Source: Kribbella aluminosa
Lineage (GTDB): Bacteria; Actinomycetota; Actinomycetes; Propionibacteriales; Kribbellaceae
Reading direction: 5' to 3'
DNA length: 64,000 bases
Assembly: GCF_017876295.1 (NCBI RefSeq)
Contig: NZ_JAGINT010000001.1
Location: 682,001 to 746,000 of the forward strand
Part shown: piece by piece, positions 1 to 8,070 of the stretch
Layout: the number at the start of each line of letters is the position of its first letter
How positions within the stretch are numbered: position 1 is the first letter of the stretch
Translations under genes and position numbers: made by a program
Notes under the pieces: generated by a model
What the model saw: only the letters and a program-made list of their open reading frames with translations
What the model was told of the DNA's origin: nothing
Database searches by the model: none

Positions 1-954
1 TACGTCGCAGGCCGCACCGAGCGGATCAACCTGGTGGTCGCGCACCGGCCGAACGTCGCCTATCCGACACTGACCGCGAAAACGTTTTCGACGCTGGATC
101 AGATCAGCAACGGCCGGTTCGAGGTGCACGTGATCACCGGCGGCTCGACCGCGGACCAGGCGGCCGAAGGCGACTACCTGGCGAAGGACGACCGATACGG
201 ACGGACCCGCGAGTTCATCCAGATCCTCAAGCAGGCCTGGACGTCGGACGAACGGTTCGACTTCGACGGAAACCACTACCGGTTCGAGCATTTCCTGGCC
301 GACATCAAGCCGGTCCAGCAGCCGCGACCGCGGATCTCCTTCGGCGGCTCGTCCCCGGCCGCGTACGCCGTGGGTGCGGCCGAGGCGGACGTCTTCGCGC
401 TCTGGGGTGAACCGCTGGCCGGGACCCGGGAACAGCTCGCGACCATCGACGCGGCGGCCGCCGCCGCGGGCCGGGCGGACCGGCCGACGATCCAGATCGC
501 GTTCCGGCCGATCATCGCGCCGACCGAGGAACTCGCCTGGGCAAAGGCGGAAAACGTTGTCGGCCGCATCAAGGAAGCCCAGAACCCGCCCCTAGCTTCG
601 CTCGGGGCCGAGGAGGCAACCGGCGGGGTTCGGGCGAGTACCAGGCTGCGCTCGAAGACCCCGGAAAACGCGGGATCGCAGCGGTTGCTGAAGGCAGTCG
701 CGGCCGGTGAGCGGCACGACCGAGCGCTCTGGACCGCGCCGACCGGGCTGACCGGCGGCGGCGGAAACTCCACGGCACTCGTCGGAACGCCGGAAACCGT
801 CGCCGCCGCCCTTCTCGACTACTACGACCTCGGGATCCGGATCTTCTCCGCCCGCGGCTACGACATCTACGACGACGCGATCGACTTCGGGCGGCACGTC
901 ATCCCGCTGGTCCGGTCCGAGGTCGCCCACCGCGAGCAGAGGAAAGCGTCATGA
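1..954 (+). CDS. LLM-class flavin-dependent monooxygenase, 5' end cut by window edge
   Basis: The reading frame is open from base 1, so the true start lies left of the window and the N-terminal part is missing. The visible ~317 residues have the luciferase-like (alkanesulfonate monooxygenase, SsuD-like) pattern: TAKTFSTLDQISNGRF followed by HVITGG near the N-terminal side, and a C-terminal NSTALVGTPETVAAALLDY block. The family uses FMNH2 supplied by a reductase to oxidise small organic, often organosulfur, substrates in the cytoplasm. The stop overlaps the start of the next gene as ATGA, so it is translationally coupled to the DUF1684 gene and probably to the second monooxygenase. Substrate unknown. 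Confidence 0.85.
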   Translation, partial: YVAGRTERINLVVAHRPNVAYPTLTAKTFSTLDQISNGRFEVHVITGGSTADQAAEGDYLAKDDRYGRTREFIQILKQAWTSDERFDFDGNHYRFEHFLADIKPVQQPRPRISFGGSSPAAYAVGAAEADVFALWGEPLAGTREQLATIDAAAAAAGRADRPTIQIAFRPIIAPTEELAWAKAENVVGRIKEAQNPPLASLGAEEATGGVRASTRLRSKTPENAGSQRLLKAVAAGERHDRALWTAPTGLTGGGGNSTALVGTPETVAAALLDYYDLGIRIFSARGYDIYDDAIDFGRHVIPLVRSEVAHREQRKAS

Positions 955-1727
955 CGGTTGTTTCCGACCTGGAGCAGGACTGGCACACCTGGCACACCGC
1001 CCGCGAGCACGACCTGGACACCGACTACGGCTGGCTGTCGATCGTCGCCTTCGACTGGCTGTCGCCGACGCCGACCGCGATCGAGGGTCTGCCCGGGCGA
1101 TGGTGGGCCGACCAGCGCGCGTACGTCACGGCCGCCGGCGAGCTGACACTCGGCGGGGAGCCGGTCGAGGGAACGGTTTCCGCAACGGTTCCGGAAGCCG
1201 GATCTCTCAGCTGGCTGCTGTACGGCGACCGGCTGGCGGAGCTCGTCCTCCGGGGCGGCCGGTACGCGATCCGCCAACGGGATCCACGCGCCACGACACG
1301 CCAGGGCTTCGCCGGCGTACCGGCGTACCCGCTGGACGACGCGTGGATCGTCACCGGGTACTTCAGCCCGTACTCCAAGGCGCAGCGGGTGGAGGTGTCG
1401 ACCGCGCGCGACGACCTGCGGCAGCACATCACCGCCGTCGGCACGGTGCACGTCGCGCTCGGCGGTACGGCGTACGAGCTGGTCGCGACGTCGGCGGGCG
1501 ACGACCGGCTGAACGTGTCGTTCCACGACCGGACGAACGGCGAGGAGACGGCGCCGTGGCGGTTCGTCACGACCGGTCCGGTGCAGTCCGACGGGTCGGT
1601 GCGGATCGACTTCAACCGGACGATCAACCTGCCGTTCGCGTTCACCGCGTACGGGACCTGCCCGGCTCCGGTGCCGGGTAACCGCCTCGCGCTCCCGGTG
1701 ACCGCCGGCGAGAAGCGGGTCAGATGA
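951..1727 (+). CDS. DUF1684 family protein
   Basis: This 258-residue protein matches the DUF1684 pattern. It has an N-terminal W-x2-R-E motif (HTAREHDL), a central domain, and a C-terminal signature DFNRTINLPFAFTAYGTCP followed by PGNRL and AGEK. No signal peptide or membrane segment is visible. Biochemical function is unknown. It sits between two luciferase-like monooxygenases with 4-bp ATGA overlaps on both sides, so the three are surely one operon and the protein probably serves the same oxidation pathway. Confidence 0.85.
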   Translation: MTVVSDLEQDWHTWHTAREHDLDTDYGWLSIVAFDWLSPTPTAIEGLPGRWWADQRAYVTAAGELTLGGEPVEGTVSATVPEAGSLSWLLYGDRLAELVLRGGRYAIRQRDPRATTRQGFAGVPAYPLDDAWIVTGYFSPYSKAQRVEVSTARDDLRQHITAVGTVHVALGGTAYELVATSAGDDRLNVSFHDRTNGEETAPWRFVTTGPVQSDGSVRIDFNRTINLPFAFTAYGTCPAPVPGNRLALPVTAGEKRVR

Positions 1728-2767
1728 AGTTCTGTACGTACACGCTGATCGACAACTCGCCCGACCCGGTCAGCGGCGTACAGCTCTCGCCGGCCGAGCG
1801 GTTCCAGCACGTGGTCCAGCAGGCGCAGTGGGCCGAGGAGCTGGGCTTCGACGCGTACGGCGTGGGGGAGCGGCACGCACAGCGGTTCATCTCCTCGTCG
1901 CCGCCGGTCGTGCTGTCGTACATCGCCGCCGTCACGTCGCGGATCCGTTTGCTGACCACGGTGACGGTGCTGTCGTTGCTGGACCCGGTGCGGGTGGCGG
2001 AGGACTACGCGACGCTCGACCAGCTGTCGGGCGGGCGGCTCGACATCATCATCGGGAAGGGCAACGACCCGGACCAGAACGCGCTGTTCGGGTACGAGCT
2101 CGACGATCAGTGGGACCGAAACCGGGAGAAGTACGAGCTGCTCCGCCGGCTGCTGCGTGAAACCGGGGTCACGTGGTCGGGCAGCTACCGGCCGGCGCTG
2201 ACGGACGCGACCACGCAGCCGCGGCCGTTCCGGGCGGACGGCATCTCGTTGTGGCACGGGTCGGCGTCGTCCACCGAGTCGACCGAGCTGGCGGCGCGCT
2301 GGGGCGATCCGCTGTTTTCCGCAAACGGTTTCCATCCGCTGGCGAAGTACGCCGGACTGATCCGGCACTACCGGGAGCGCTGGGAGGCGTACGGGCGGGA
2401 CCCGGCGGATGCGGTGGTCGGCGCCGGGTTCAACGGGCTGTACGTGAAGAAGACCTCGCAGCAGGCGGTCGACGGGTACCGGCCGATCTTCGACGCGTTC
2501 ATGGACTCACCGGGCGCCCGGCACAATCAGTTGCCGTTCCGGACACTGGAGGAGTTCCTCGAGGGCGGGTCCGTCCTGGTCGGGTCGCCGGAACAGGTGA
2601 TCGACAAGTTCGGCAGGTACCAGGAAAGTTTCCGCCACGAGCTTTCCGGGATTTCCTTGGAGGTCCCCGGACTCCCGGCGGACGAGAACCGGGAGTCGGT
2701 TGAGACCTTCGTCACGGAGGTGCTGCCGACCCTGCGCTCGGCGTACCGCAGCCGGGTCTGGAACTAG
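1724..2767 (+). CDS. LLM-class flavin-dependent oxidoreductase
   Basis: A complete 347-residue bacterial luciferase-like monooxygenase. The TIM-barrel features are visible: WAEELGFDAYGVGERHAQRF near residues 34-53, the LLTTVTVLSLLDPVRVAEDYATLDQLSGGR block near residues 77-106, and IIIGKGND after it. The start overlaps the previous stop (ATGA), so it is the third gene of the operon. It belongs to a different branch from the first monooxygenase and lacks the SsuD-like segments. Its stop codon interlocks with that of the convergent DUF899 gene in the four bases CTAG (2764-2767). Substrate cannot be read from the sequence. Confidence 0.85.
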   Translation: MKFCTYTLIDNSPDPVSGVQLSPAERFQHVVQQAQWAEELGFDAYGVGERHAQRFISSSPPVVLSYIAAVTSRIRLLTTVTVLSLLDPVRVAEDYATLDQLSGGRLDIIIGKGNDPDQNALFGYELDDQWDRNREKYELLRRLLRETGVTWSGSYRPALTDATTQPRPFRADGISLWHGSASSTESTELAARWGDPLFSANGFHPLAKYAGLIRHYRERWEAYGRDPADAVVGAGFNGLYVKKTSQQAVDGYRPIFDAFMDSPGARHNQLPFRTLEEFLEGGSVLVGSPEQVIDKFGRYQESFRHELSGISLEVPGLPADENRESVETFVTEVLPTLRSAYRSRVWN

Positions 2768-3396
2768 CCGTACGTTGGCTCCTGCGGCCAGCCTTCGGGG
2801 GAGTCCTCCCAGTCCTCCTGGCGGCCGTACGGAGCCAGGTCGCTGACGGTCGTGCTGAACAGCAGCCGGTCGACGCCGCGCTGGCCGGTCGTATACGTCC
2901 GGTAGACGGTGTCGCCGTCGCGGAAGAAGACGTTCAGCAGGAACCCGCCGCCCGCGCCGCAGTCCGCGGAAAACGTCGTACCGGCCGAGGACGCGAACGG
3001 GACGTGCTCCCAGCCCATCTGCTTCCAGTACCCGGCCATCTGGTCGAGCGGCATGTCGGAAACCGTCGCCCAGGCGATGCCGTTGCGGGCCAGGCCGGAG
3101 AGGTTGGCGACGTTCTTGGTGAAGTACGTGCAGCCCGGGCAGAAGTGGTCCGGGCCGGAGTGCATGAACTGGTAGAGCGCGAGCTGCCGCTGGTCGCCGA
3201 AGAGCTCCCGGAGCGTGACCGGGCCGTCCGGCCCGGCGAAGGTGTACTCGCCGAACTCCACCATCGGCAGCCGCCGGCGCTGGGCCGCCAGGCGGTCCTC
3301 GGCACGGGTGGCCGCCTTCTCGGCGGTCAGCAGTTCGGCGCGGGCCCGTTCCCACTCCGCGGCCGGCACGACCGGGGGCATCGCTGTCTCGGACAT
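2764..3396 (-). CDS. DUF899 family thioredoxin-like protein
   Basis: The 210-residue product begins MSETAMPPV and has the DUF899 layout: an N-terminal W-x3-R-x3-L helix, a thioredoxin-like core with GPDHFCPGCTYFTKNV (residues near 90-105, with a CPGC pair in the place of the redox motif), and the tail YTTGQRGVDRLL. The reading frame stays open further upstream into the tRNA genes, but the ATG at 3396 is preceded by AAGGA and matches the usual family start, so it is chosen. Function of the family is not established. Convergent with the monooxygenase operon. Confidence 0.85.
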   Translation of the reverse strand: MSETAMPPVVPAAEWERARAELLTAEKAATRAEDRLAAQRRRLPMVEFGEYTFAGPDGPVTLRELFGDQRQLALYQFMHSGPDHFCPGCTYFTKNVANLSGLARNGIAWATVSDMPLDQMAGYWKQMGWEHVPFASSAGTTFSADCGAGGGFLLNVFFRDGDTVYRTYTTGQRGVDRLLFSTTVSDLAPYGRQEDWEDSPEGWPQEPTYG

Positions 3397-3587
3397 GGTG
3401 GTTCCTTTCGTAGGTCCTGCCCTGATGACGAAGCGGCTCCGGGGTTCTCGACATCGGATCCGAAAAATGGTCCGGAGCACTGCTGTGGACCCGGTATGCT
3501 TTCCGGGACGGACTGAGGGGCCTGCAAGGCGCTCCTGACTCGATTTCACATCGGGCCGGGAGACCGTGTAATCTCTCTCCTCGGCCC

Positions 3588-3660
3588 GCCCCTTTAGCTC
3601 AGTCGGCAGAGCGTCTCCATGGTAAGGAGAAGGTCTACGGTTCGATTCCGTAAAGGGGCT
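3588..3660 (+). tRNA. tRNA-Thr(GGT)
   Basis: A 73-nt cloverleaf. The acceptor stem pairs GCCCCTT with AAGGGGC and U73 follows. The D-arm is AGCTCAGTCGGCAGAGC. The anticodon stem CTCC/GGAG closes loop ATGGTAA with anticodon GGT, and the T-arm contains GGTTCGATTCC. CCA is not encoded. Confidence 0.95.
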
Positions 3661-3704
3661 CTGAGCACGGCATCCCATCTCCGGGTGGGATGCTGAACTC
3701 ACCC

Positions 3705-3778
3705 GGCGGGGTAGCTCAGGTGGTTAGAGCACACGGCTCATAATCGTGGTGTCGCGGGTTCGACTCCCGCCCCCGCTA
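3705..3778 (+). tRNA. tRNA-Met(CAT)
   Basis: A 74-nt cloverleaf starting GGCGGGGTAGCTCAG. Stem CACGG/TCGTG carries loop CTCATAA with anticodon CAT at 3739-3741, and the T-arm is GCGGG-TTCGACT-CCCGC. The acceptor stem closes with a G1-U72 wobble, which fits an elongator Met rather than an initiator tRNA. CCA is not encoded. It lies 44 bp after tRNA-Thr and just before rpmG, the usual actinobacterial arrangement. Confidence 0.94.
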
Positions 3779-3844
3779 CCTGGCAAGGCAGTATCTCGAG
3801 AGTGCGATCACCTCAGTTGCGCACTCCTGACAGAAGAGGCAGCA

Positions 3845-4012
3845 GTGGCCAAGTCAACCGACGTTCGCCCGAAGATCACGCTGGCATGCACGGTCTGCAA
3901 GGAGCGGAACTACATCACCAAGAAGAACCGGCGGAACGACCCGGATCGTCTTGAGCTGAAGAAGTACTGCGCGCGCTGCAACGACCACACCGAGCACCGC
4001 GAAACCCGCTGA
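3845..4012 (+). CDS. rpmG: 50S ribosomal protein L33 (Zn-ribbon form)
   Basis: A 55-residue basic protein starting at GTG 3845 (VAKSTDVRP), with AAGAGG seven bases upstream. Two CxxC pairs (CTVC at residues 15-18 and CARC at 42-45) mark the zinc-binding form of bL33, a component of the large ribosomal subunit. Its place right after tRNA-Thr and tRNA-Met and before the MaoC pair and murB is the conserved actinobacterial context. The last six codons are part of a 96-bp tandem duplication described separately. Confidence 0.95.
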   Translation: MAKSTDVRPKITLACTVCKERNYITKKNRRNDPDRLELKKYCARCNDHTEHRETR

Positions 4013-4027
4013 CCGTAGCTCCCCCGC

Positions 4028-4058
4028 AAGCCGCTCCGCACGTCGGAGCGGCTTTGTG
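4028..4058 (+). terminator. rpmG terminator, copy 1
   Basis: An 11-bp perfect stem AAGCCGCTCCG/CGGAGCGGCTT (4028-4038 and 4044-4054) with a 5-base loop, followed by TTGTG. It begins 15 bases after the rpmG stop. The U-tract is short, as is common in actinobacteria. Confidence 0.8.
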
Positions 4059-4123
4059 TTGTGCTCGGGGAAAGCTGGGTGGTGGGCTCGCACCGTGAGA
4101 CCCGCTGACCGTAGCTTTCCCGC

Positions 4124-4154
4124 AAGCCGCTCCGCATGTCGGAGCGGCTTTGTG
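4124..4154. terminator. Duplicated terminator, copy 2
   Basis: The same 11-bp stem as copy 1 with loop CATGT instead of CACGT, at 4124-4134 and 4140-4150. It lies between convergent genes (rpmG and the FhuF-like gene ending at 4163), so it could stop transcription from both sides. Confidence 0.7.
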
Positions 4155-4162
4155 GTGTGTGG

Positions 4163-4909
4163 TCAGACCGTGAGGATGGGGCGGCCGGACTCGTAGGCCG
4201 TGCGGCGGTCGGCTCTAGGGGTTAGGCAGCAGGAGCCGCAGAGGGTGCCGTTGCCGGACTCGCTCGTGTAGTAGAGGCAGCAGGTGTTGCGCAGGTAGAC
4301 GAGCTTCCCGCCCGCCACCTCCACGTCGCCCAGCCGCCCGAGCCCGCCCGGCGCCTTCGCCGCGAACGTCTGCCACCGTTCGAGCAGGTACCCGGGCTCC
4401 ACCGTCACCTCCTCACGCGTCGCCGCGCAGAACCCCATCGCGCACCCGGCCGCCACCCCGCCGTACACCTGCCGCAACCCCGCCCGCGTCCGCCGCTGCA
4501 GCTCCTCGGACAGCGGGAGCAGATGCTGCCGCAGTACGACGTCGTACAACGTCTCCAGCCCACCGGGGAGGAAGTCGGCCGACCGTACGGCGACCGCCGC
4601 GATCCCGTGGCCGTCGTGCGGCCGGACCCAGAGGTTCTGCGGGCGGATGTCGAGGACGTGGCCCTCCAGCGCCCACAGCAGCAGCGCGGTCGCCGGCGCC
4701 CGCCCGGCGTAGAACGACATCATGCTGAGCGCGTTCGCATGCGCCGTACGGTGGCGACTGGCCTCGTCGTCGCGCTTGAGCAGCTCGGTCAGCTCCGGGC
4801 TGCCGGGCTCCAGGATCCGGTCCACCCGCAGCCACTCGGAGCCCGTCGGCTCGCCGATCTCCACCCGGTACCGAGGCGCGTACTTCGCCAGCGCCGCCAC
4901 AGCCGTCAC
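4163..4909 (-). CDS. FhuF-like (2Fe-2S) ferric-siderophore reductase family protein
   Basis: This 248-residue protein ends in the FhuF C-terminal cysteine cluster: Cys210-Cys211, then Cys224-x2-Cys227 in a LCGSCCL context, which in the family binds a [2Fe-2S] centre used to reduce ferric siderophores in the cytoplasm. The N-terminal part holds the helical IucA/FhuF-like region (RTAHANALSMMSFYAGR, residues 54-70). The start is GTG at 4909 with GGAAGG upstream. It is a lone gene, divergent from the MaoC gene at 4980. No siderophore genes are in the window, so the substrate is unknown. Confidence 0.8.
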   Translation of the reverse strand: MTAVAALAKYAPRYRVEIGEPTGSEWLRVDRILEPGSPELTELLKRDDEASRHRTAHANALSMMSFYAGRAPATALLLWALEGHVLDIRPQNLWVRPHDGHGIAAVAVRSADFLPGGLETLYDVVLRQHLLPLSEELQRRTRAGLRQVYGGVAAGCAMGFCAATREEVTVEPGYLLERWQTFAAKAPGGLGRLGDVEVAGGKLVYLRNTCCLYYTSESGNGTLCGSCCLTPRADRRTAYESGRPILTV

Positions 4910-4979
4910 GATCTACCTTCCGTCCGGAATCGTGGGCGGCGGAAACCCGCGCCATAGTCTGCCAGTAAGGTTGGCGGAT

Positions 4980-5402
4980 ATGACGATCGACGCCACGATG
5001 GTCGGCCGGAGCTACGCGGCCGCCGAGTCCTACCAGGTCGGCCGGGAGAAGATCCGGGAGTTCGCCGACGCGATCGGTGACGGTAACCCGGCGTACCGGG
5101 GCGCTGACGCGATCGCGCCGCCGACGTTCGCGTTCGTGCTCGGCAGCCGCGCGCTCGAGCAGCTGCTGAACGACAAGGAGCTCGGCCTCCGGCTGGACCG
5201 GATCGTGCACGGCGCGCAGAAGTTCAGCTACATCCGCCCGATCAAGGCCGGCGACGACATCGCCGCGACCGCCACCATCACCGCCGTCCGCAAGGCCGGT
5301 GACGTCGAGGTGATCATGTACGAGACCGCGCTGACCACCGTCGACGGCGAGCCGATCGCCACGTCGACGTCGACCATCTCGCACAACCGGGCGGACGCAT
5401 GA
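4980..5402 (+). CDS. FAS1-like/MaoC dehydratase, N-terminal type (HadA-like)
   Basis: A 140-residue hot-dog fold protein of the MaoC_dehydrat_N type: REKIREFADAIGDGNPAY near residues 22-39, APPTFAFVLG, and the central HGAQKFSYIRPIKAGD. In actinobacteria this protein pairs with the following MaoC protein as the two halves of a (3R)-hydroxyacyl-ACP/CoA dehydratase (HadA/HadB in mycobacteria). ATG 4980 is chosen over an earlier in-frame ATG at 4722 because the earlier segment overlaps the divergent FhuF-like gene and has no family similarity. The core locus position between rpmG and murB supports the call. Confidence 0.85.
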   Translation: MTIDATMVGRSYAAAESYQVGREKIREFADAIGDGNPAYRGADAIAPPTFAFVLGSRALEQLLNDKELGLRLDRIVHGAQKFSYIRPIKAGDDIAATATITAVRKAGDVEVIMYETALTTVDGEPIATSTSTISHNRADA

Positions 5403-5478
5403 TCGAGCGGAGCGAGATCATTATCCAGCGCAGTTCGACTCGTGCCTCATCGGCGCCCGGAGTGAAGCGAGGACGTCG

Positions 5479-5880
5479 ATGAGTCTGGCCGGCACCGAGC
5501 TTCCGCCGCTGACGATCACGCTGCGGCGCGAGGACCTGGTCCGGTACGCCGGGGCCAGTGGCGACTTCAACCCGATCCACTGGAACGACCGGATGGCCGC
5601 CGCGCTCGGGCTACCCGGCGTGATCGCGCACGGGATGCTCACGATGGCGTCCGCGGTGCGGGTGGTGACGGACTGGATCGCGGATCCGGCCGATCTCGTG
5701 GAGTACGGCGTACGGTTCACGAAGCCGGTCGTCGTACCGGATGACGACAAGGGCGCGACCGTGACGTTCTCCGCGAAGGTCGACAAGGTCACGGAGGGGC
5801 TCGCCGAGATCGACATCACGGCGCTCGCCGGCGAGGAGAAGGTGCTCGGACGCGCCAGGGCGGTCGTGCGGGTCCGGTGA
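5479..5880 (+). CDS. MaoC-family (R)-specific dehydratase subunit (HadB-like)
   Basis: A 133-residue hot-dog protein with the hydratase-2 motif ASGDFNPIHWND (residues 26-37), which carries the catalytic Asp and His, followed by PGVIAHGMLTMA. It should form the active half of the hydroxyacyl dehydratase with the 4980-5402 product. The stop overlaps the murB start as GTGA, so murB is co-transcribed. GAAGCGAGGACG ahead of ATG 5479 gives the ribosome site. Confidence 0.88.
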   Translation: MSLAGTELPPLTITLRREDLVRYAGASGDFNPIHWNDRMAAALGLPGVIAHGMLTMASAVRVVTDWIADPADLVEYGVRFTKPVVVPDDDKGATVTFSAKVDKVTEGLAEIDITALAGEEKVLGRARAVVRVR

Positions 5881-6902
5881 ACACCCACGTGTCGCTGGCC
5901 GGCTACACCACGCTGCGGGTCGGCGGACCGGCCGACAAGTTCATCGAGGTCACGACCGAGGCGGACCTGATCGCCGCGGTCCGGGACGCGGACGCCGCCG
6001 GGGAACCGGTGCTGCTGCTGTCCGGCGGGAGCAACGTGGTGATCGGGGACGACGGGTTCCGCGGGACCGTGGTGAAGGTCGCGACGTCCGGTGTCCGGGT
6101 CGACGCGGACGCCTGCTCCGGCGCGATGGTGCACGTCGCGGCCGGCGAGGACTGGGACGGCGTGGTCCAGCGGGCGATCGCGGAGGAGTGGAGCGGGCTC
6201 GAGTCGATGTCCGGGATCCCCGGGCTGGCCGGGTCGACGCCGGTGCAGAACGTCGGCGCGTACGGGCACGAGGTCGCGGAGACGGTCGCGTCGGTGCGGG
6301 TCTGGGACCGGAGCCACGGCACGGTGCGGACGGTCTTCGCGGCGGACTGCGGGTTCGCGTACCGGAACTCCCGGTTCAAGGCGGATCCTTCGCGGTACGT
6401 CGTACTCGAAGTCGCGTTCCAGCTCAGGCTGGGTGACCTGTCGGCGCCGGTCGGGTACGCCGAGCTGGCGCGGGTGCTCGACGTGGAGCCCGGGTCGCGG
6501 GCGCCGATGACCGAGGTCCGCGAGGCCGTCCTCGGCCTGCGCCGGAGCAAGGGCATGGTGCTGGACCCCGCCGACCACGACACGTGGAGCGCGGGCTCGT
6601 TCTTCACCAACCCGATCCTCGACACGCCCGCCGAGGTCCCCGCCGGCGCACCCCAATGGCCGCAGCCCGACGGCCGCGTGAAGACCAGCGCCGCCTGGCT
6701 GATCGAACACGCCGGCGTCTCGAAGGGCTTCACCATCGGCAACGCCGCCGTCTCCAGCAAACACACTCTGGCCCTCACCAACCGCGGCCAAGCCACCGCC
6801 AAAGAACTCCTCACCCTCGCCACCCACGTCCGCACCCAGGTCCAGCAGTCCTTCAACATCACCCTGGTCAACGAACCCGTCCTGGTGAACTGCGCCCTCT
6901 GA
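5877..6902 (+). CDS. murB: UDP-N-acetylenolpyruvoylglucosamine reductase
   Basis: A 341-residue FAD enzyme of peptidoglycan precursor synthesis that reduces the enolpyruvyl group of UDP-GlcNAc-enolpyruvate with NADPH. Visible features are TTLRVGGPADKF (residues 12-23), the FAD-binding LLSGGSNVVIGDDGF, GIPGLAGSTPVQNVGAYGHE, the YRNSRFK motif and the C-terminal catalytic-Glu region NEPVLVN. Start is GTG 5877 overlapping the previous stop. In many actinobacteria murB is followed directly by add and aspC; here those lie 55 kb away. Confidence 0.95.
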   Translation: MNTHVSLAGYTTLRVGGPADKFIEVTTEADLIAAVRDADAAGEPVLLLSGGSNVVIGDDGFRGTVVKVATSGVRVDADACSGAMVHVAAGEDWDGVVQRAIAEEWSGLESMSGIPGLAGSTPVQNVGAYGHEVAETVASVRVWDRSHGTVRTVFAADCGFAYRNSRFKADPSRYVVLEVAFQLRLGDLSAPVGYAELARVLDVEPGSRAPMTEVREAVLGLRRSKGMVLDPADHDTWSAGSFFTNPILDTPAEVPAGAPQWPQPDGRVKTSAAWLIEHAGVSKGFTIGNAAVSSKHTLALTNRGQATAKELLTLATHVRTQVQQSFNITLVNEPVLVNCAL

Positions 6903-6906
6903 GCCT

Positions 6907-7006
6907 GTACCGAAGAACTGGCAGTGGTGCCGTTCTGGTTGAGCAGACCCGGCCGGCGCCGCCTACGCTGGTCGCGAGTCCGGGACCACTGCCCGTTCTT
7001 CGGTAC
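6907..7006. repeat. 100-bp palindromic element, copy 1
   Basis: Ends are nearly perfect 22-bp inverted repeats: left arm starting GTACCGAAGAAC (6907) and right arm ending GTTCTTCGGTAC (7006), each continuing into an AGTGGT/ACCACT block. The interior (6929-6984) differs from copy 2. It begins four bases after the murB stop, at the left edge of the accessory block. Confidence 0.85.
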
Positions 7007-7055
7007 CTGTGGACAACGCTGCGCACGAACCGGCGCCGCCAGGCAGGATGCTCGG

Positions 7056-7928
7056 ATGACGTCCGTCGTGGAGGTACTGGCCCGGCTGGGAGGCTGGTCC
7101 ACTGCCGCCGTACTGGTGCAGCTGACGTCGCGCCGGGCGTTGGCGGCGGCCGTCCGGCGAGGGGAGGTCGAGCGCTTGACTCGCGGCATCTACGGACTCC
7201 CGGGGATCGCGACGGATCTGGCAACGGCTGTCGCGTACGACGGAGTTCTGTCGCACCTGAGCGCAGCCGCGATCTGGCAGCTGCCGTTGCTGCACACTCC
7301 GGAGAAGCCGCATCTCATACTGCCGAGGAACAGGAAGGCCCGGGCGGGGCCGCCCGCGGTGCTGCACTGGGCCGATCTCCCCGGAACCGATCGACGTGCG
7401 CGCCGGACGTCACTGCCGCGCACGGTCCTGGATTGTGCCCGGATTCTTCCGTTCGGCGAGGCCTTGGCGGTCGCTGATGCCGCGCTTGCGACCGGCCTGA
7501 TGAACGCCGACGAACTGGTCGCGTCGGCGGGCGCCATGTCCGGCCCGGGCCGGCCGAATGCGGTCCGGGTGGCCGCTGCCGCGATCAGGTTCGCCGAGAG
7601 TTTCCTCGAGTCGATTCTGCGGAGCCTGCTGATCGAGGCGGGCGTCGAGGGCTTCGAGGCGCAAGTGCTGGTGGAGACCGACGGTGGTTGGGTTCGCGTG
7701 GATCTCGGGAATCGGGTGGCCCTGATCGCGCTGGAGGCGGAGGGGTTCGAGTTTCATGGCTCAGCCGGGAAGTTCGCCGCTGACTGTCGGCGGTACGACG
7801 ACCTGGTCGCGGTCGGCTGGCTGGTGCTCCGGTTCACGTATCAGCAGATCTTCGGCGATCCCCGATGGGTCGTGGCGACGGTCATGGGTGCGGTCGCGCA
7901 GCGGGTCGGCGTACCGAAGAACGGGTAG
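7056..7928 (+). CDS. AbiEi/DUF559-like protein (HTH plus PD-(D/E)xK-like C-terminal region)
   Basis: A 290-residue protein of the type found in many actinobacteria. An N-terminal HTH-like region (residues 5-50, ending RLTRGIYGLPG) resembles the AbiEi antitoxin N-terminal domain, followed by LSHLSAAAIWQLP and a C-terminal DUF559-like region (RVDLGNRVALIALEAEGFEFHG, then DDLVAVGWLVLRFTYQQI) with the order of an endonuclease-like fold. No partner toxin is adjacent. The start is ATG 7056; upstream in-frame codons lie inside the palindromic element. Its last codons (VPKNG) are provided by copy 2 of that element. Function is unproven. Confidence 0.65.
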   Translation: MTSVVEVLARLGGWSTAAVLVQLTSRRALAAAVRRGEVERLTRGIYGLPGIATDLATAVAYDGVLSHLSAAAIWQLPLLHTPEKPHLILPRNRKARAGPPAVLHWADLPGTDRRARRTSLPRTVLDCARILPFGEALAVADAALATGLMNADELVASAGAMSGPGRPNAVRVAAAAIRFAESFLESILRSLLIEAGVEGFEAQVLVETDGGWVRVDLGNRVALIALEAEGFEFHGSAGKFAADCRRYDDLVAVGWLVLRFTYQQIFGDPRWVVATVMGAVAQRVGVPKNG

Positions 7929-8011
7929 TGGTGCCGGCCCCGGCTGCGGCGGCAGGCGGGTCCTGGTCAGGAACCTGGCCTCAAAGCCGACCACTGCCCG
8001 CTCTTCGGTAC
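7911..8011. repeat. 101-bp palindromic element, copy 2
   Basis: The same terminal arms as at 6907-7006: left arm starting GTACCGAAGAAC at 7911 and right arm ending CTCTTCGGTAC at 8011, with a different interior. The left arm overlaps the last codons of the AbiEi-like gene, so both copies bracket that gene with a ~1-kb spacing. Confidence 0.85.
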
Positions 8012-8070
8012 ACGGTTCGGGCCCTGAAAAACTTCTGCAGGGGGTCTTCCCAAGCCTGAGTGTGCTCGCT

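Larger units (their letters stand above)
3994..4159 (+). repeat. Tandem duplication of rpmG 3' end plus terminator
   Basis: Positions 3994-4063 and 4090-4159 are near-identical 70-bp copies with a period of 96 bp. Each holds the end of the rpmG coding sequence (ACCCGCTGA), GTAGCT, and a hairpin formed by AAGCCGCTCCG and CGGAGCGGCTT. They differ at a few bases (for example CGCGAAAC against CGTGAGAC). The second copy of the coding end has no gene before it. Confidence 0.9.

Noticed and set aside
2764..2767. Interlocking stop codons CTAG of two convergent genes
   Set aside because: Unusual looking but common in compact actinobacterial genomes; no functional meaning is supported.
3397..3702. Upstream extension of the DUF899 gene through both tRNAs
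   Set aside because: The two tRNA genes and an AAGGA-preceded ATG at 3396 define the start; the extension is not coding.
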